Origin: a virus
Reading direction: 5' to 3' (one strand)
IMG/VR virus record: IMGVR_UViG_3300008117_000627
Location: 1-37,512 of that record
DNA: 37,512 nt
Below the pieces are notes generated by a model. The model had not been told where the DNA came from and made no database searches. It was given only the letters and a program-made list of their open reading frames with translations. The translations under genes and the position numbers were made by a program. Of this stretch, positions 1 to 7,690 are shown piece after piece (position 1 is the stretch's first letter; each line of letters starts with the position of its first letter).

Positions 1-1
1 G

Positions 2-937
2 GATTTTAAATCACTTATTAGCAAATTAGACAGCATGGAAGCTCCTCCACAGACACCAGCTGCACCAGTTTTAGAAAAAGCTGTTCAACTAAACGAAGAT
101 GCACAATTACGTGTACTAAGTGGACGTTCTACATATGTTGCTGAAGCTAAGAAAAAAGCGGACGATGAAAAGAAAAATGAAAAAGTCAAAGAAGAAAAAT
201 CTTCTACTGGTGGAACTATTGACCGTTCTACAAAAGGTGTAACCAAGCATAAAGAAAATCCAGATCGATATAGTGATGAAGAACACTCTGAACCAAAGTC
301 AAGTGCTAAGTCTAAATCTGCTGCTGAGAAAAAAGGTGCTCCAGAACAGAAAAAGTCTAAGACCGGAACTTGGGGTATGGAAGGTGGTAAGAAATTCGAT
401 AACACCAAGAAGGAAAGCATTGAGCCAGAATTCAAAAGTAAGTTCATGAAGATGGTGGAAGCAGCTAAAGAAGAAAGCGAAGCTGATAAAGCTGAAGCCA
501 AGAAGAAAAAAGAAGAAAAGAAAAAGAAGATGGCCAAGATTATGGACGAAGGCGCTAAGCCGGACTTCTTAGACATGGATAAAGATGGCGACAAGAAAGA
601 GCCGATGAAAAAAGCTGTTGCTGACAAAGGCGATGACAAGCCAGCTGGCAAGAAAGGCATGAGCGACAAGCAGGCCAAATATTTTGGAAAAAAGAAGACT
701 GTTAAAGAGTCGGTCGAAAACATTCTGTCATTCAAAGACATGATCAAACTTGTTCAAGAGAGTGGGGGACAACAACAGATCGATGCAGTCGATCAAGAAC
801 TGTTTGCATGGGCTCAACGTGTGGCCAAACAAAAAATTGGCGAGGGCATCAAAGCTGATGTATATGCAGGCATGGTGTACGAGCGCATGGGCGGTGTATT
901 CGAAATGTACGATGTACTAAGCGAAGACCAAAAGTAA
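2..937 (+). CDS. Lys/Glu-rich phage protein, 5' end outside window
   Basis: The frame is open from base 2, so the first Met in view (base 35) is probably internal and the gene starts left of the window. The visible protein is about 311 residues, dominated by Lys, Glu and Ala, with long charged runs predicted to be disordered or helical. An EF-hand-like DMDKDGDKKE loop lies near the middle and the last 70 residues (from SFKDMIKLVQE on) look globular. I do not recognise a function. The charged composition would fit a head-core or scaffold-type protein, but that is only a guess. It is closed off by a strong terminator and is transcriptionally separate from the speD block that follows. Confidence 0.75.
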   Translation, partial: DFKSLISKLDSMEAPPQTPAAPVLEKAVQLNEDAQLRVLSGRSTYVAEAKKKADDEKKNEKVKEEKSSTGGTIDRSTKGVTKHKENPDRYSDEEHSEPKSSAKSKSAAEKKGAPEQKKSKTGTWGMEGGKKFDNTKKESIEPEFKSKFMKMVEAAKEESEADKAEAKKKKEEKKKKMAKIMDEGAKPDFLDMDKDGDKKEPMKKAVADKGDDKPAGKKGMSDKQAKYFGKKKTVKESVENILSFKDMIKLVQESGGQQQIDAVDQELFAWAQRVAKQKIGEGIKADVYAGMVYERMGGVFEMYDVLSEDQK

Positions 938-954
938 TTTAACCAATCGCACTC

Positions 955-986
955 AAAAGCCGGCAATTTAGTTGACCGGCTTTTTT
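955..986 (+). terminator. Rho-independent terminator
   Basis: AAAAGCCGG (955-963) pairs with CCGGCTTTTTT (976-986) across a 12-base loop. The GC-rich stem flanked by A and T runs lies 18 bases after the stop codon of the Lys/Glu-rich gene. It should stop transcription coming from the left. The 3' arm of the stem carries the -35 box of the next promoter. Confidence 0.9.
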
Positions 987-1000
987 GTTGGCTATATAAT
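972..1000 (+). promoter_or_regulatory. Near-consensus sigma70-type (early) promoter
   Basis: TTGACC (972-977), a 17-base spacer and a perfect TATAAT (995-1000) match the bacterial housekeeping promoter at 11 of 12 positions. The predicted start is near 1007, followed at once by a TAGGAG Shine-Dalgarno (1008-1013) and the ATG at 1020. It sits right after a terminator, so it should drive the speD-polymerase block with host RNA polymerase early in infection. Confidence 0.85.
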
Positions 1001-1019
1001 AGTTCTATAGGAGAAAATT

Positions 1020-1181
1020 ATGTCAACTAGAATGTACGGTCCCGAAGAAAAAGCAAAACTTGAAAGATTGATCAACGAGGGCGGCAACGTGCTACGTGAA
1101 GTAGAAGATCTCAAAGAGGGCCTTAAAGAAACTGTGAAAGCAGTTGCTGAAGAACTCCAAATTAAACCCAGCGTTGAATAA
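1020..1181 (+). CDS. Small DsbA-like phage protein
   Basis: This 53-residue protein begins with an ATG 6 bases after a TAGGAG ribosome binding site and ends in a TAATG overlap with the next gene. It is charged and mostly helical, with the pattern EEKAKLERLINEG, a second helix EVEDLKEGLKE and a short tail EELQIKPSV. This resembles the small T4-like DsbA family (double-stranded DNA binding near late promoters), but it ends soon after IKPSV, where relatives I recall continue for some 15 residues. The family assignment is from pattern memory and is tentative. It is the first gene of the operon driven by the promoter at 972-1000. Confidence 0.65.
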   Translation: MSTRMYGPEEKAKLERLINEGGNVLREVEDLKEGLKETVKAVAEELQIKPSVE

Positions 1182-1540
1182 TGAGCTACTGGGGATATCA
1201 TTTATTATTAGATTGCAGCGGCTGTGATATAGCTGCCGTAAAAGATCGTGATAACATATACAAGTTCGTAAAAGACCTAGTGGCACGCATCGATATGACT
1301 GCACACGGAGAACCTATCATCGAATATCTTCTCCCCGGAGATCCTAAACAGGGATATAGTCTTTTGCAATTAATTACAACCAGCAACATCAGTGGTCATT
1401 TTATGGAATTAGATGGCACGGCCTACTTTGATATTTTCAGTTGTAAAGAATTTGATCTTGAAGTTGCAAAACAGGTAGTCAATGAATATTTTCACCCTAA
1501 GAAAATGCGGGTTAACTTTTTGACTAGGCATGCAGATTGA
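1181..1540 (+). CDS. speD: S-adenosylmethionine decarboxylase-like (SpeD) protein
   Basis: The protein has 119 residues, the size of bacterial class 1B AdoMet decarboxylases, which self-cleave to form a pyruvoyl group and supply aminopropyl donors for spermidine. The core block is TTSNISGHFMELDGTAYFDI followed by FSC. Ser68, His73 and Cys88 have exactly the spacing of the Thermotoga enzyme's Ser63 (cleavage, pyruvoyl), His68 and Cys83. The residues around the cleavage site differ: the usual Glu-Ser-His is Thr-Ser-Asn. SpeD homologues with altered sites have been shown to act as arginine or ornithine decarboxylases, so the substrate is open. speD is a well-known auxiliary gene of cyanophages. 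Start ATG overlaps the preceding stop (TAATG). Confidence 0.85.
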   Translation: MSYWGYHLLLDCSGCDIAAVKDRDNIYKFVKDLVARIDMTAHGEPIIEYLLPGDPKQGYSLLQLITTSNISGHFMELDGTAYFDIFSCKEFDLEVAKQVVNEYFHPKKMRVNFLTRHAD

Positions 1541-2258
1541 TTTTGTAAAAACACCGTACACTACAGGTCCTAATATGATACGTAATACAGGACCTGTTTT
1601 TATTTCTTCTCCTGATCTAGACATAATACAAAAGAAAAAAGAAGAATTGTCAAAGTATAACACAGATTTATTTGGTCAGATCGCAGGATCAGAATCTATC
1701 GTTGAACGTGCTGCAAGATATTGCGGTGTATATTCTAATCAAATCCAAGATCTAGCACTGCGCTTGGAGGAAGATGTTGCTGTCATGCATCAAGGCAAAC
1801 TAACAGCTATTTGTTTTTGCTTTCCCAGCGGCTTTATCCCATCACAACGATTAGGTATGACTCTAGAAGATATTCATAGACCGGTAGCAGATAGTGAACT
1901 GTTGGTAAAAGCCAGTCCCGGTATCAGTAGGGTAATGTGTGAACAAACAAGTTTTCGCAGATGGGTCTGGACTATAACCACCAATCCTGATTTAAGTAAT
2001 CATCCTAACAACAAAAAACAAATTGAACCCGTTGGCCTAGACGATTTATATTTTAGATATGAGACACAAACCACTGCCAAAATAAATTCCGAAACCAGTT
2101 TGTTCTTTGTTAAGATGGATGTTGTTCCTCTCAAATCCGTGTACCATAAGCGAATATTAGACAGCGTTAATAGCATGACTGACAATATATTGGAATACAA
2201 AAACTTGACAAAAATTAAAAATCTGTTAAACTTGTTAGCTACTGAGAAGAATAAATGA
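1530..2258 (+). CDS. Heme-dependent oxidative N-demethylase-like protein (DUF3445)
   Basis: The protein has 242 residues and starts inside the end of speD. Its pattern fits the DUF3445 / HODM family, heme enzymes that remove a methyl group from dimethylamine-type substrates. Visible blocks are EEDVAVM (80-86), CFPSGFIPSQRLG (97-109), IHRPVA (115-120), RRWVWTIT (143-150) and FRYETQTTAKI (175-185), ending with FFVKMDVVPL. It is shorter than typical bacterial members, which run to about 300 or more residues. The overlap with speD implies co-translation and perhaps a joint role in amine metabolism, but the substrate is unknown. Confidence 0.75.
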   Translation: MQIDFVKTPYTTGPNMIRNTGPVFISSPDLDIIQKKKEELSKYNTDLFGQIAGSESIVERAARYCGVYSNQIQDLALRLEEDVAVMHQGKLTAICFCFPSGFIPSQRLGMTLEDIHRPVADSELLVKASPGISRVMCEQTSFRRWVWTITTNPDLSNHPNNKKQIEPVGLDDLYFRYETQTTAKINSETSLFFVKMDVVPLKSVYHKRILDSVNSMTDNILEYKNLTKIKNLLNLLATEKNK

Positions 2259-2548
2259 TAAATGATGTGTTTCGACCCACACTAGAATGGATACATGATG
2301 ACTGGAAGTCTAATAAGTTTCGCTTTGTTATTGAGCTACTTGCTTGGGCTATTAGTATTGGCTGTGCGATCACTATGGCAGTCACCGTCCCCACCCCGCC
2401 TTTACTTGCTCTTTATCCTATATGGATTTCTGGTTGTGCCATGTATGCTTGGGCTAGTTATACTAGGAAATCATTTGGCATGCTGGCTAACTACCTCTTG
2501 CTAGTCAGTATTGACAGTGTTGGCCTAACAAGAATGCTAATTAATTAA
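2255..2548 (+). CDS. Small membrane protein, three helices
   Basis: This 97-residue protein starts with an ATGA overlap with the N-demethylase gene. A polar N-terminus (FRPTLEWIHDDWKSN) is followed by about three hydrophobic segments, roughly residues 25-45, 48-66 and 75-92, so it should sit in the inner membrane with the N-terminus polar. I recall similar proteins next to speD in marine T4-like phages, but no function is known to me. PnuC-like small transporters are superficially similar in size and topology; I would not assign one. Confidence 0.8.
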   Translation: MINDVFRPTLEWIHDDWKSNKFRFVIELLAWAISIGCAITMAVTVPTPPLLALYPIWISGCAMYAWASYTRKSFGMLANYLLLVSIDSVGLTRMLIN

Positions 2549-2580
2549 ATAAAGTAAGAAGGTAGGCGTGGCCATAAACC

Positions 2581-2617
2581 GCAAATTGGTATTTGCAAGC
2601 CCTAAATTGCATAGGAG
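2581..2617 (+). promoter_or_regulatory. Candidate translational operator of DNA polymerase
   Basis: Two mutually exclusive hairpins lie just before the polymerase start. One is GCAAAT (2581-2586) with ATTTGC (2591-2596), loop TGGT. The other is TGCAA (2594-2598) with TTGCA (2607-2611), which has an 8-base loop GCCCTAAA and ends 1 base before the AGGAG Shine-Dalgarno (2613-2617). T4 gp43 represses its own translation by binding an 8-base-loop hairpin at its ribosome binding site, so the second hairpin is the better operator candidate. The loop sequence is not the T4 one. Confidence 0.45.
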
Positions 2618-2623
2618 AATAAT

Positions 2624-5293
2624 TTGAGTTATGTAGACGCTTTCTATAACAGAGAGCAGGATATCATCAATGTTGTTGAACGCAATGATAAAGGCGAACG
2701 GCATTACAAAGAATATCCTGCAAGACATGTTTTTTATTATCCAGACGCCAAGGGTAAATTCACAAGTATTTTTGGACAATCGTTGTCCAGAGTAAGTTCT
2801 AAAAATGTCAAAGAACATCGTAAAGAACTTGCAATCCATTCAAACAAGAAACTGTTTGAAAGCGATATTAATCCCATTTACCGTTGTCTAGAAGACAACT
2901 ATATCAATGTTGACGCACCTAAACTTAACGTAGCGTTTTTTGATATTGAGGTAGACTTCGATCCAGAACGTGGCTATGCATCGCCAGAAGATGCATTTAT
3001 GCCAATCACTGCCATTGCTGTCTACCTACAATGGATGCAGACTATGGTGTGTTTGGCGATTCCTCCTAAGACATTAAGTATGGAAGAGGCAACTAAACAG
3101 GTTGCAGAATTTCCCAACACCATGCTGTTTGATAACGAAGCAGATATGTTAGATACATTCTTAGATCTAATACAAGATGCAGACGTACTAAGTGGGTGGA
3201 ATTCAGAAGGCTTTGATATTCCATATACTGTTAATCGTGTTACCAAAGTTCTAAGCAAAGAGGACACACGCAGATTTTGCCTGTGGGATCAGTTTCCCAA
3301 GAAGCGTGAGTATGAGAAGTATGGCAAGGCGGCTGTCACATATGACCTTATTGGGCGTGTACACCTAGACAGTCTTGAACTATATCGCAAGTACACTTAT
3401 GAAGAGCGCCACACCTATAGACTAGATGCTATCGGAGAAATGGAGATAGGTGAGAACAAGACTGTCTACGAAGGCACACTTGATCAACTGTACAACAATG
3501 ACTTCCGCAGATTCATCGAATACAACAGACAAGACTGTATGCTGTTGGAAAAGTTAGATAAAAAACTCAAGTTCCTAGATCTTGCCAATACACTGGCACA
3601 CGAATGTACTGTGCTACTACAGACCACAATGGGTGCTGTTGCTGTGACTGAACAGGCCATTATCAATGAGGCTCACAAGCGTGGAATGATTGTTCCTAAT
3701 AGAATATCTAGAGAAGAAGGCTTTAGTAATCAAGCCGCTGGTGCATATGTTGCCTATCCCAAGAAAGGCATTCACGAGTGGATTGGCTCTTTAGACATCA
3801 ACAGTCTATATCCATCAGCAATTCGTGCCTTAAACATGGGCCCGGAAACCATTGTTGGACAACTGCGCCAAGATGGCACCAAGGCGTTTATTGACGGTGA
3901 GATTGCTAAGGGCAAAAGTTTTGCATCAGCATGGGAAGGCGTCTTTGGTTCATTAGAATATGCAGCCGTACTAGAACGAAATGTTGGTCGTGAAATTGTC
4001 ATTGACTGGGAAGACGGTGGCACAGATACACTGAGTGCTGCTCAGGCCTATGATCTAATCTTCGAAAGCAATCAGCCGTGGATGATCAGTGCCAACGGTA
4101 CTATTTTTACTTATGAAAAAGAAGGTATTATTCCTGGCTTGCTCAAACGTTGGTATGCTGAACGCAAAGACATGCAGGCCAAACTCAGAGACTGTATTGC
4201 AGCAGGCAACAAGATTGAGGAAGAATACTGGGACAAGCGTCAGTTGGTCAAGAAGATTAATCTTAACAGTTTGTATGGTGCTATTCTTAATCCTGGTTGC
4301 CGTTTCTTTGATAATCGAATTGGACAATCAACCACCCTAACAGGTCGTGCTATTGCTCGTCACATGGCCGGAAAAGTAAATGAAATCATCACCGGTGAAA
4401 ATAATCACACTGGTAAAGCCATCATTTACGGTGACACTGACTCATGTTATTTTTCAGCCTATACCACACTTAAGAAAGAAATAGATCGAGGAGCTCTACC
4501 TTGGACTAAAGAAAGTGTCGTTGAACTATATGACACAATTGGTGAGGAAGTAAATTCAACGTTTCCCAAGTTCATGCAGGACGCATTCCATTGTCCAAAG
4601 ACTCGTGGTGAAGTTATCAAGGCTGGTCGTGAGATTGTTGCATCACGTGGCTTGTTTATTACTAAAAAACGTTATGCTGTGTTATACTATGACAAAGAAG
4701 GCAAGCGAGCAGACATAGACGGCAAGCCAGGTAAGATCAAGGCCATGGGTCTGGATCTTAAACGCAGTGATACTCCTGTAGTGATTCAAGACTTCTTGAG
4801 TGAAGTGTTGACTAAGGTGTTGAATAACGGAACTAAAGAAGATGTTTTGGAGTATATCACTGATTTCCGTACTGAATTTAAAACTCGTCCCGGTTGGGAG
4901 AAAGGATCACCTAAACGTGCAAACAACATTACAGAATACGCCAACAAAGAGAAGAAGGCTGGCAAGACTAATATGCCTGGTCATGTTAGAGCAAGCCTTA
5001 ATTGGAATACGCTCAAAAGAATGATGGATGACAAGTATAGTATGAGTATTACAGACGGTGCAAAAGTTATTGTCTGTAAAGTCAAAGACAATCCGATGGG
5101 CTATACATCTGTGGCCTATCCCGTAGATGAACTTAGACTGCCTCAATGGTTTAAGGACTTGCCTTTCAACGATGCTGAAATGGAAAATGCAGTTATCGAT
5201 GAAAAGCTAGAAAACTTGATTGGAGTCTTGGAATGGGACATCAGTTCAACTCGCAGTGACAACACATTCAGTAAACTTTTTGATTTTGAGTGA
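2624..5293 (+). CDS. 43: Family B DNA polymerase (gp43)
   Basis: The 889-residue protein matches T4 gp43 (898) in length and layout and is the replicative polymerase with 3'-5' proofreading. Exo I is FFDIEVDFD (Asp107, Glu109). Motif A is SLDINSLYPSAI with catalytic Asp391. Motif B is KKINLNSLYGAI. Motif C is YGDTDS with Asp604 and Asp606. All key residues are intact. I chose the TTG start because AGGAG lies 6 bases upstream and the protein begins MSYVDAFY, as expected for the family. The clamp gene follows after a 43-base gap that carries its own promoter. No clamp loader (gp44/62) is in the window. Confidence 0.97.
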   Translation: MSYVDAFYNREQDIINVVERNDKGERHYKEYPARHVFYYPDAKGKFTSIFGQSLSRVSSKNVKEHRKELAIHSNKKLFESDINPIYRCLEDNYINVDAPKLNVAFFDIEVDFDPERGYASPEDAFMPITAIAVYLQWMQTMVCLAIPPKTLSMEEATKQVAEFPNTMLFDNEADMLDTFLDLIQDADVLSGWNSEGFDIPYTVNRVTKVLSKEDTRRFCLWDQFPKKREYEKYGKAAVTYDLIGRVHLDSLELYRKYTYEERHTYRLDAIGEMEIGENKTVYEGTLDQLYNNDFRRFIEYNRQDCMLLEKLDKKLKFLDLANTLAHECTVLLQTTMGAVAVTEQAIINEAHKRGMIVPNRISREEGFSNQAAGAYVAYPKKGIHEWIGSLDINSLYPSAIRALNMGPETIVGQLRQDGTKAFIDGEIAKGKSFASAWEGVFGSLEYAAVLERNVGREIVIDWEDGGTDTLSAAQAYDLIFESNQPWMISANGTIFTYEKEGIIPGLLKRWYAERKDMQAKLRDCIAAGNKIEEEYWDKRQLVKKINLNSLYGAILNPGCRFFDNRIGQSTTLTGRAIARHMAGKVNEIITGENNHTGKAIIYGDTDSCYFSAYTTLKKEIDRGALPWTKESVVELYDTIGEEVNSTFPKFMQDAFHCPKTRGEVIKAGREIVASRGLFITKKRYAVLYYDKEGKRADIDGKPGKIKAMGLDLKRSDTPVVIQDFLSEVLTKVLNNGTKEDVLEYITDFRTEFKTRPGWEKGSPKRANNITEYANKEKKAGKTNMPGHVRASLNWNTLKRMMDDKYSMSITDGAKVIVCKVKDNPMGYTSVAYPVDELRLPQWFKDLPFNDAEMENAVIDEKLENLIGVLEWDISSTRSDNTFSKLFDFE

Positions 5294-5301
5294 TTTAGCG
5301 G

Positions 5302-5330
5302 TTGCTTTTTACTCTAGATCTAAATATAAT
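5302..5330 (+). promoter_or_regulatory. Candidate sigma70-type promoter for the clamp gene
   Basis: TTGCTT (5302-5307), 17 bases, then a perfect TATAAT (5325-5330) lie in the short gap after the polymerase gene. The -10 box ends 6 bases before the clamp ATG at 5337, so transcription should begin at or within a base or two of the start codon. No Shine-Dalgarno is visible, which fits a leaderless message. The -35 box is only a half match. Confidence 0.55.
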
Positions 5331-5336
5331 CTTAAT

Positions 5337-5948
5337 ATGGAAGCAGAAACTGCTGCACCCTACCCAGACATGATCGGTGTGTTCGGTATGCCTCAACTAA
5401 ACAAGTTGAAATATCTGTTGGAAGGTGCAGAATACAAAGAAAACGCCAAAATTTCTGTAACCACAGCAGAACGCAATGGTGAAACAATTCCCACAGGCCT
5501 ACACTTTGAAAACAAAGATGGTGACTTTAAGAATGACTATCGCTTTATGAATGCAGAAATCATCAACGAAAAAATGAAGACTGTGAAATTCCGCGGTGTC
5601 AAGTGGGATGTAGAGCTAGAGCCCACTGTGGCCGCAGTACAACGTTTCAACTTTCAGGCAGGTGCGCACAACGAGAATCCAACATTTCTTGCTAAGGTCG
5701 AAGGTGGAAATCTCAAATTTACATTTGGTGATGCATCAACACATGCAGGTGAATTTATATTTGCGCAAAATGTTGTGGGCAAACTTGATCGTGGTTGGAC
5801 TTGGCCAGTTATGCCAATCTTGAGCATACTAAAGATTGCAGATGTCAATAACACAAAGATGAGTCTGTCAAACGAAGGTGCTATTCAGATCACTCTCGAC
5901 AGCGGACTTGCCACTTACAAATATATTATTCCTGCTCAGTCGGTCTAA
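5337..5948 (+). CDS. 45: Sliding clamp (gp45-like), short N-terminus
   Basis: From the ATG at 5337 the protein has 203 residues; T4 gp45 has 228. The C-terminal half has the clamp pattern: KFRGVKWDVELEP, FAQNVVGKLDRGWTWPV, MPILSILK, MSLSNEGAIQITLDSG and YKYIIPAQ. Position after the polymerase supports the call. The first 35-40 residues of T4 gp45 have no counterpart; the protein begins about where T4 has its second domain-1 strand. The frame is open upstream into the polymerase gene, but that extension does not look like clamp sequence and I see no better start. It would tether the polymerase to DNA and, in T4, also activate late transcription. Confidence 0.75.
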   Translation: MEAETAAPYPDMIGVFGMPQLNKLKYLLEGAEYKENAKISVTTAERNGETIPTGLHFENKDGDFKNDYRFMNAEIINEKMKTVKFRGVKWDVELEPTVAAVQRFNFQAGAHNENPTFLAKVEGGNLKFTFGDASTHAGEFIFAQNVVGKLDRGWTWPVMPILSILKIADVNNTKMSLSNEGAIQITLDSGLATYKYIIPAQSV

Positions 5949-5950
5949 AT

Positions 5951-7495
5951 ATGAAAGAACCAATTAATCTAACACCGTTACAAAAAGACTATGCAGTATA
6001 CCTACCTGCTATCAGTTCTTTTTATAGTACCTACGTTGCCAAACAACGATTAGAAGAATTTGTACCAAACGATCGTATTCCTAAAGGATTCGATCGTGGT
6101 ATTGAAGGTATGAACTTTCTAAATCCAGATCAAGGCTACTTTACCTACAAGTATGCCCTGTATTCGGCGGGCCACGCACAGTTAGACCTAAATAAAAGCA
6201 TGACACAAGAATCCATGATTCAACAGCGAGATCGTGCTAACACAATGATCTTAGGCGATTCAGGAGGATATCAGATTGGTAAAGGTGTTCTTAAGTTTGA
6301 TTGGTTAAACTTTGAAGGTGCAAGTGCTAACGAAACTCGTCAAAAGATTCTCGAGTGGTTGGAATTGACTGCTGACTGGTCAATGATGCTGGACGTTCCG
6401 ACATGGGCCTGTGATCATATTCATAGTCCCAAGACCGGGTTGAAAACATTTGAAGACTGTCTAGAAAAGACACGCTTTAACAACGACTACTTCTTGCAAA
6501 ATCGTCTAGGCCAGACTAAATGGCTTAACGTATTACAAGGTGGTGACTGGGATACTGCTGAAAAATGGTATCGCGGTGTTGTAGAGTTCAGCGATCCCAA
6601 AGGCAAGTATGCTGGCAAGGAAGCAGAAGGTTGGGCCATGGGTGGCGCTAATATGTGCAAGATGCCCATTACACTAAAAAGGTTGATAACATTGAGAGAC
6701 GAAGGTCTCTTAGAAGGCAAGGACTGGATGCACTTTTTGGGTACAGCACAGCTTGACTGGTCTTGTTATCTTACATTAATTCAACGTGAAATTAAAAAGC
6801 ACATAAATGAAAACTTTACCATCTCTTTTGATTGCGCCTCGCCGTTCATTGCAACAGCACACGGACTTGTCTATACCAACGCCCAGCACACCAACAAGCG
6901 TTGGAGTGTTATTATGGACAAAGCCCCAGATACAAAAGCCCTTAGCCAGAATTTTGACATCCCATTCCCATTCGAATCAGAAGTTGGAAGCAGATTATCA
7001 GTAGGTGATATCTGTTGGTACAAGCCCGGCATGCTTAATAAGATCAACAAGGAAGGCAAAACTAGTTGGGATAGTTTTAGCTATGCATTAATGATGGGAC
7101 ATAATGTTGAATGTCATATCAAGGCTGTACAACGTGCTCAACAATTGATGGATATTGAATGTGCCAAACACAAGCCAGACTGGCGTATGTGGGGTGTTGA
7201 AGGCAAGAAAGAAATTGAATTCAGCGAATGGGTGCCCCGCAAGATCCTTTATTTTGCCACATTCATTGAAGAATTATTCAATACTAAAACTAAAGCAGAA
7301 GCATTTGCATTGATCGACAATGCCAATCAATTCTTAACCAGCCTCGAAGGTGCTCGACTCCAAGGTGGCCCTGTTGCCTATGGTAACAAAGATCTGTTTG
7401 ATTGGGGTGATGCCAAGAAGGTCAAAGAAGAAGAATTCGATCAGCAAGATGATGATGAGCTACGTGCATTGGAAGGTATCGTTCAAGGAGCATAA
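5951..7495 (+). CDS. dpdA: DpdA-like DNA 7-deazaguanine transglycosylase (TGT fold)
   Basis: The 514-residue protein has the tRNA-guanine transglycosylase signatures in order: GDSGGYQIG with Asp103, MMLDVP with Asp148, LQGGDW (Gln196), WAMGG (Gly231-Gly232) and the FDCASP nucleophile block with Asp294. Phage members of this fold (DpdA) exchange guanine in DNA for a 7-deazaguanine such as preQ0, which protects against restriction. The queE gene at 16738 and folE at 11529 supply steps of the same pathway and support DNA rather than tRNA as the target. It starts 3 bases after the clamp stop. The last 50 residues are acidic and probably flexible. A true tRNA enzyme cannot be excluded from sequence alone. 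Confidence 0.8.
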   Translation: MKEPINLTPLQKDYAVYLPAISSFYSTYVAKQRLEEFVPNDRIPKGFDRGIEGMNFLNPDQGYFTYKYALYSAGHAQLDLNKSMTQESMIQQRDRANTMILGDSGGYQIGKGVLKFDWLNFEGASANETRQKILEWLELTADWSMMLDVPTWACDHIHSPKTGLKTFEDCLEKTRFNNDYFLQNRLGQTKWLNVLQGGDWDTAEKWYRGVVEFSDPKGKYAGKEAEGWAMGGANMCKMPITLKRLITLRDEGLLEGKDWMHFLGTAQLDWSCYLTLIQREIKKHINENFTISFDCASPFIATAHGLVYTNAQHTNKRWSVIMDKAPDTKALSQNFDIPFPFESEVGSRLSVGDICWYKPGMLNKINKEGKTSWDSFSYALMMGHNVECHIKAVQRAQQLMDIECAKHKPDWRMWGVEGKKEIEFSEWVPRKILYFATFIEELFNTKTKAEAFALIDNANQFLTSLEGARLQGGPVAYGNKDLFDWGDAKKVKEEEFDQQDDDELRALEGIVQGA

Positions 7496-7498
7496 TTT

Positions 7499-7690
7499 AT
7501 GTATGAACAAAGAATTAAACATTTGGAAGAAGCGCATCGTGCTTTGGATAAACAAGTTGACACTTTGGAAAGAACAGGCCTGTTTGAAGACCTAAAACTG
7601 GAAGAATTGAAGAAACAACGGTTGCTCTTACGAGATAAACTTGCTATACTAAAGCATAAACAACAACTTCACACACAGGCATCACAATGA
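7499..7690 (+). CDS. Small coiled-coil protein, DUF465-like
   Basis: This 63-residue protein starts 4 bases after dpdA, whose end supplies the AAGGAG ribosome binding site. It is almost entirely helical, with KHLEEAHRALDKQVDTLE, a short turn and EELKKQRLLLRDKLAILK. This H..LD..I..LE...EL..LKK.RL.L pattern is that of the DUF465 / YdcH family of small bacterial proteins of unknown role. It overlaps the next gene by ATGA. Confidence 0.75.
   Translation: MYEQRIKHLEEAHRALDKQVDTLERTGLFEDLKLEELKKQRLLLRDKLAILKHKQQLHTQASQ
7622..7650 (+). promoter_or_regulatory. Weak candidate sigma70-type promoter
   Basis: TTGCTC (7622-7627), 17 bases, then TATACT (7645-7650). The predicted start near 7657 is about 30 bases before the ATG at 7687. 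It lies inside the DUF465-like gene and matches consensus at only 8 of 12 positions, so it may be chance. Confidence 0.3.

Noticed and set aside
85-747. Long antisense frame opposite the Lys/Glu-rich gene
   Set aside because: It is the shadow of a Lys/Glu codon-rich gene; the Ser/Phe/Leu-rich product has no domain pattern and no ribosome binding site or coupling.
2511-2540. Perfect TTGACA as a promoter for DNA polymerase
   Set aside because: No acceptable -10 box lies 16-18 bases downstream; the sequence there is part of the membrane protein gene.
5220-5336. Upstream extension of the clamp reading frame
   Set aside because: It overlaps the end of the polymerase gene, does not resemble clamp N-termini, and the ATG at 5337 is where the recognisable protein begins.
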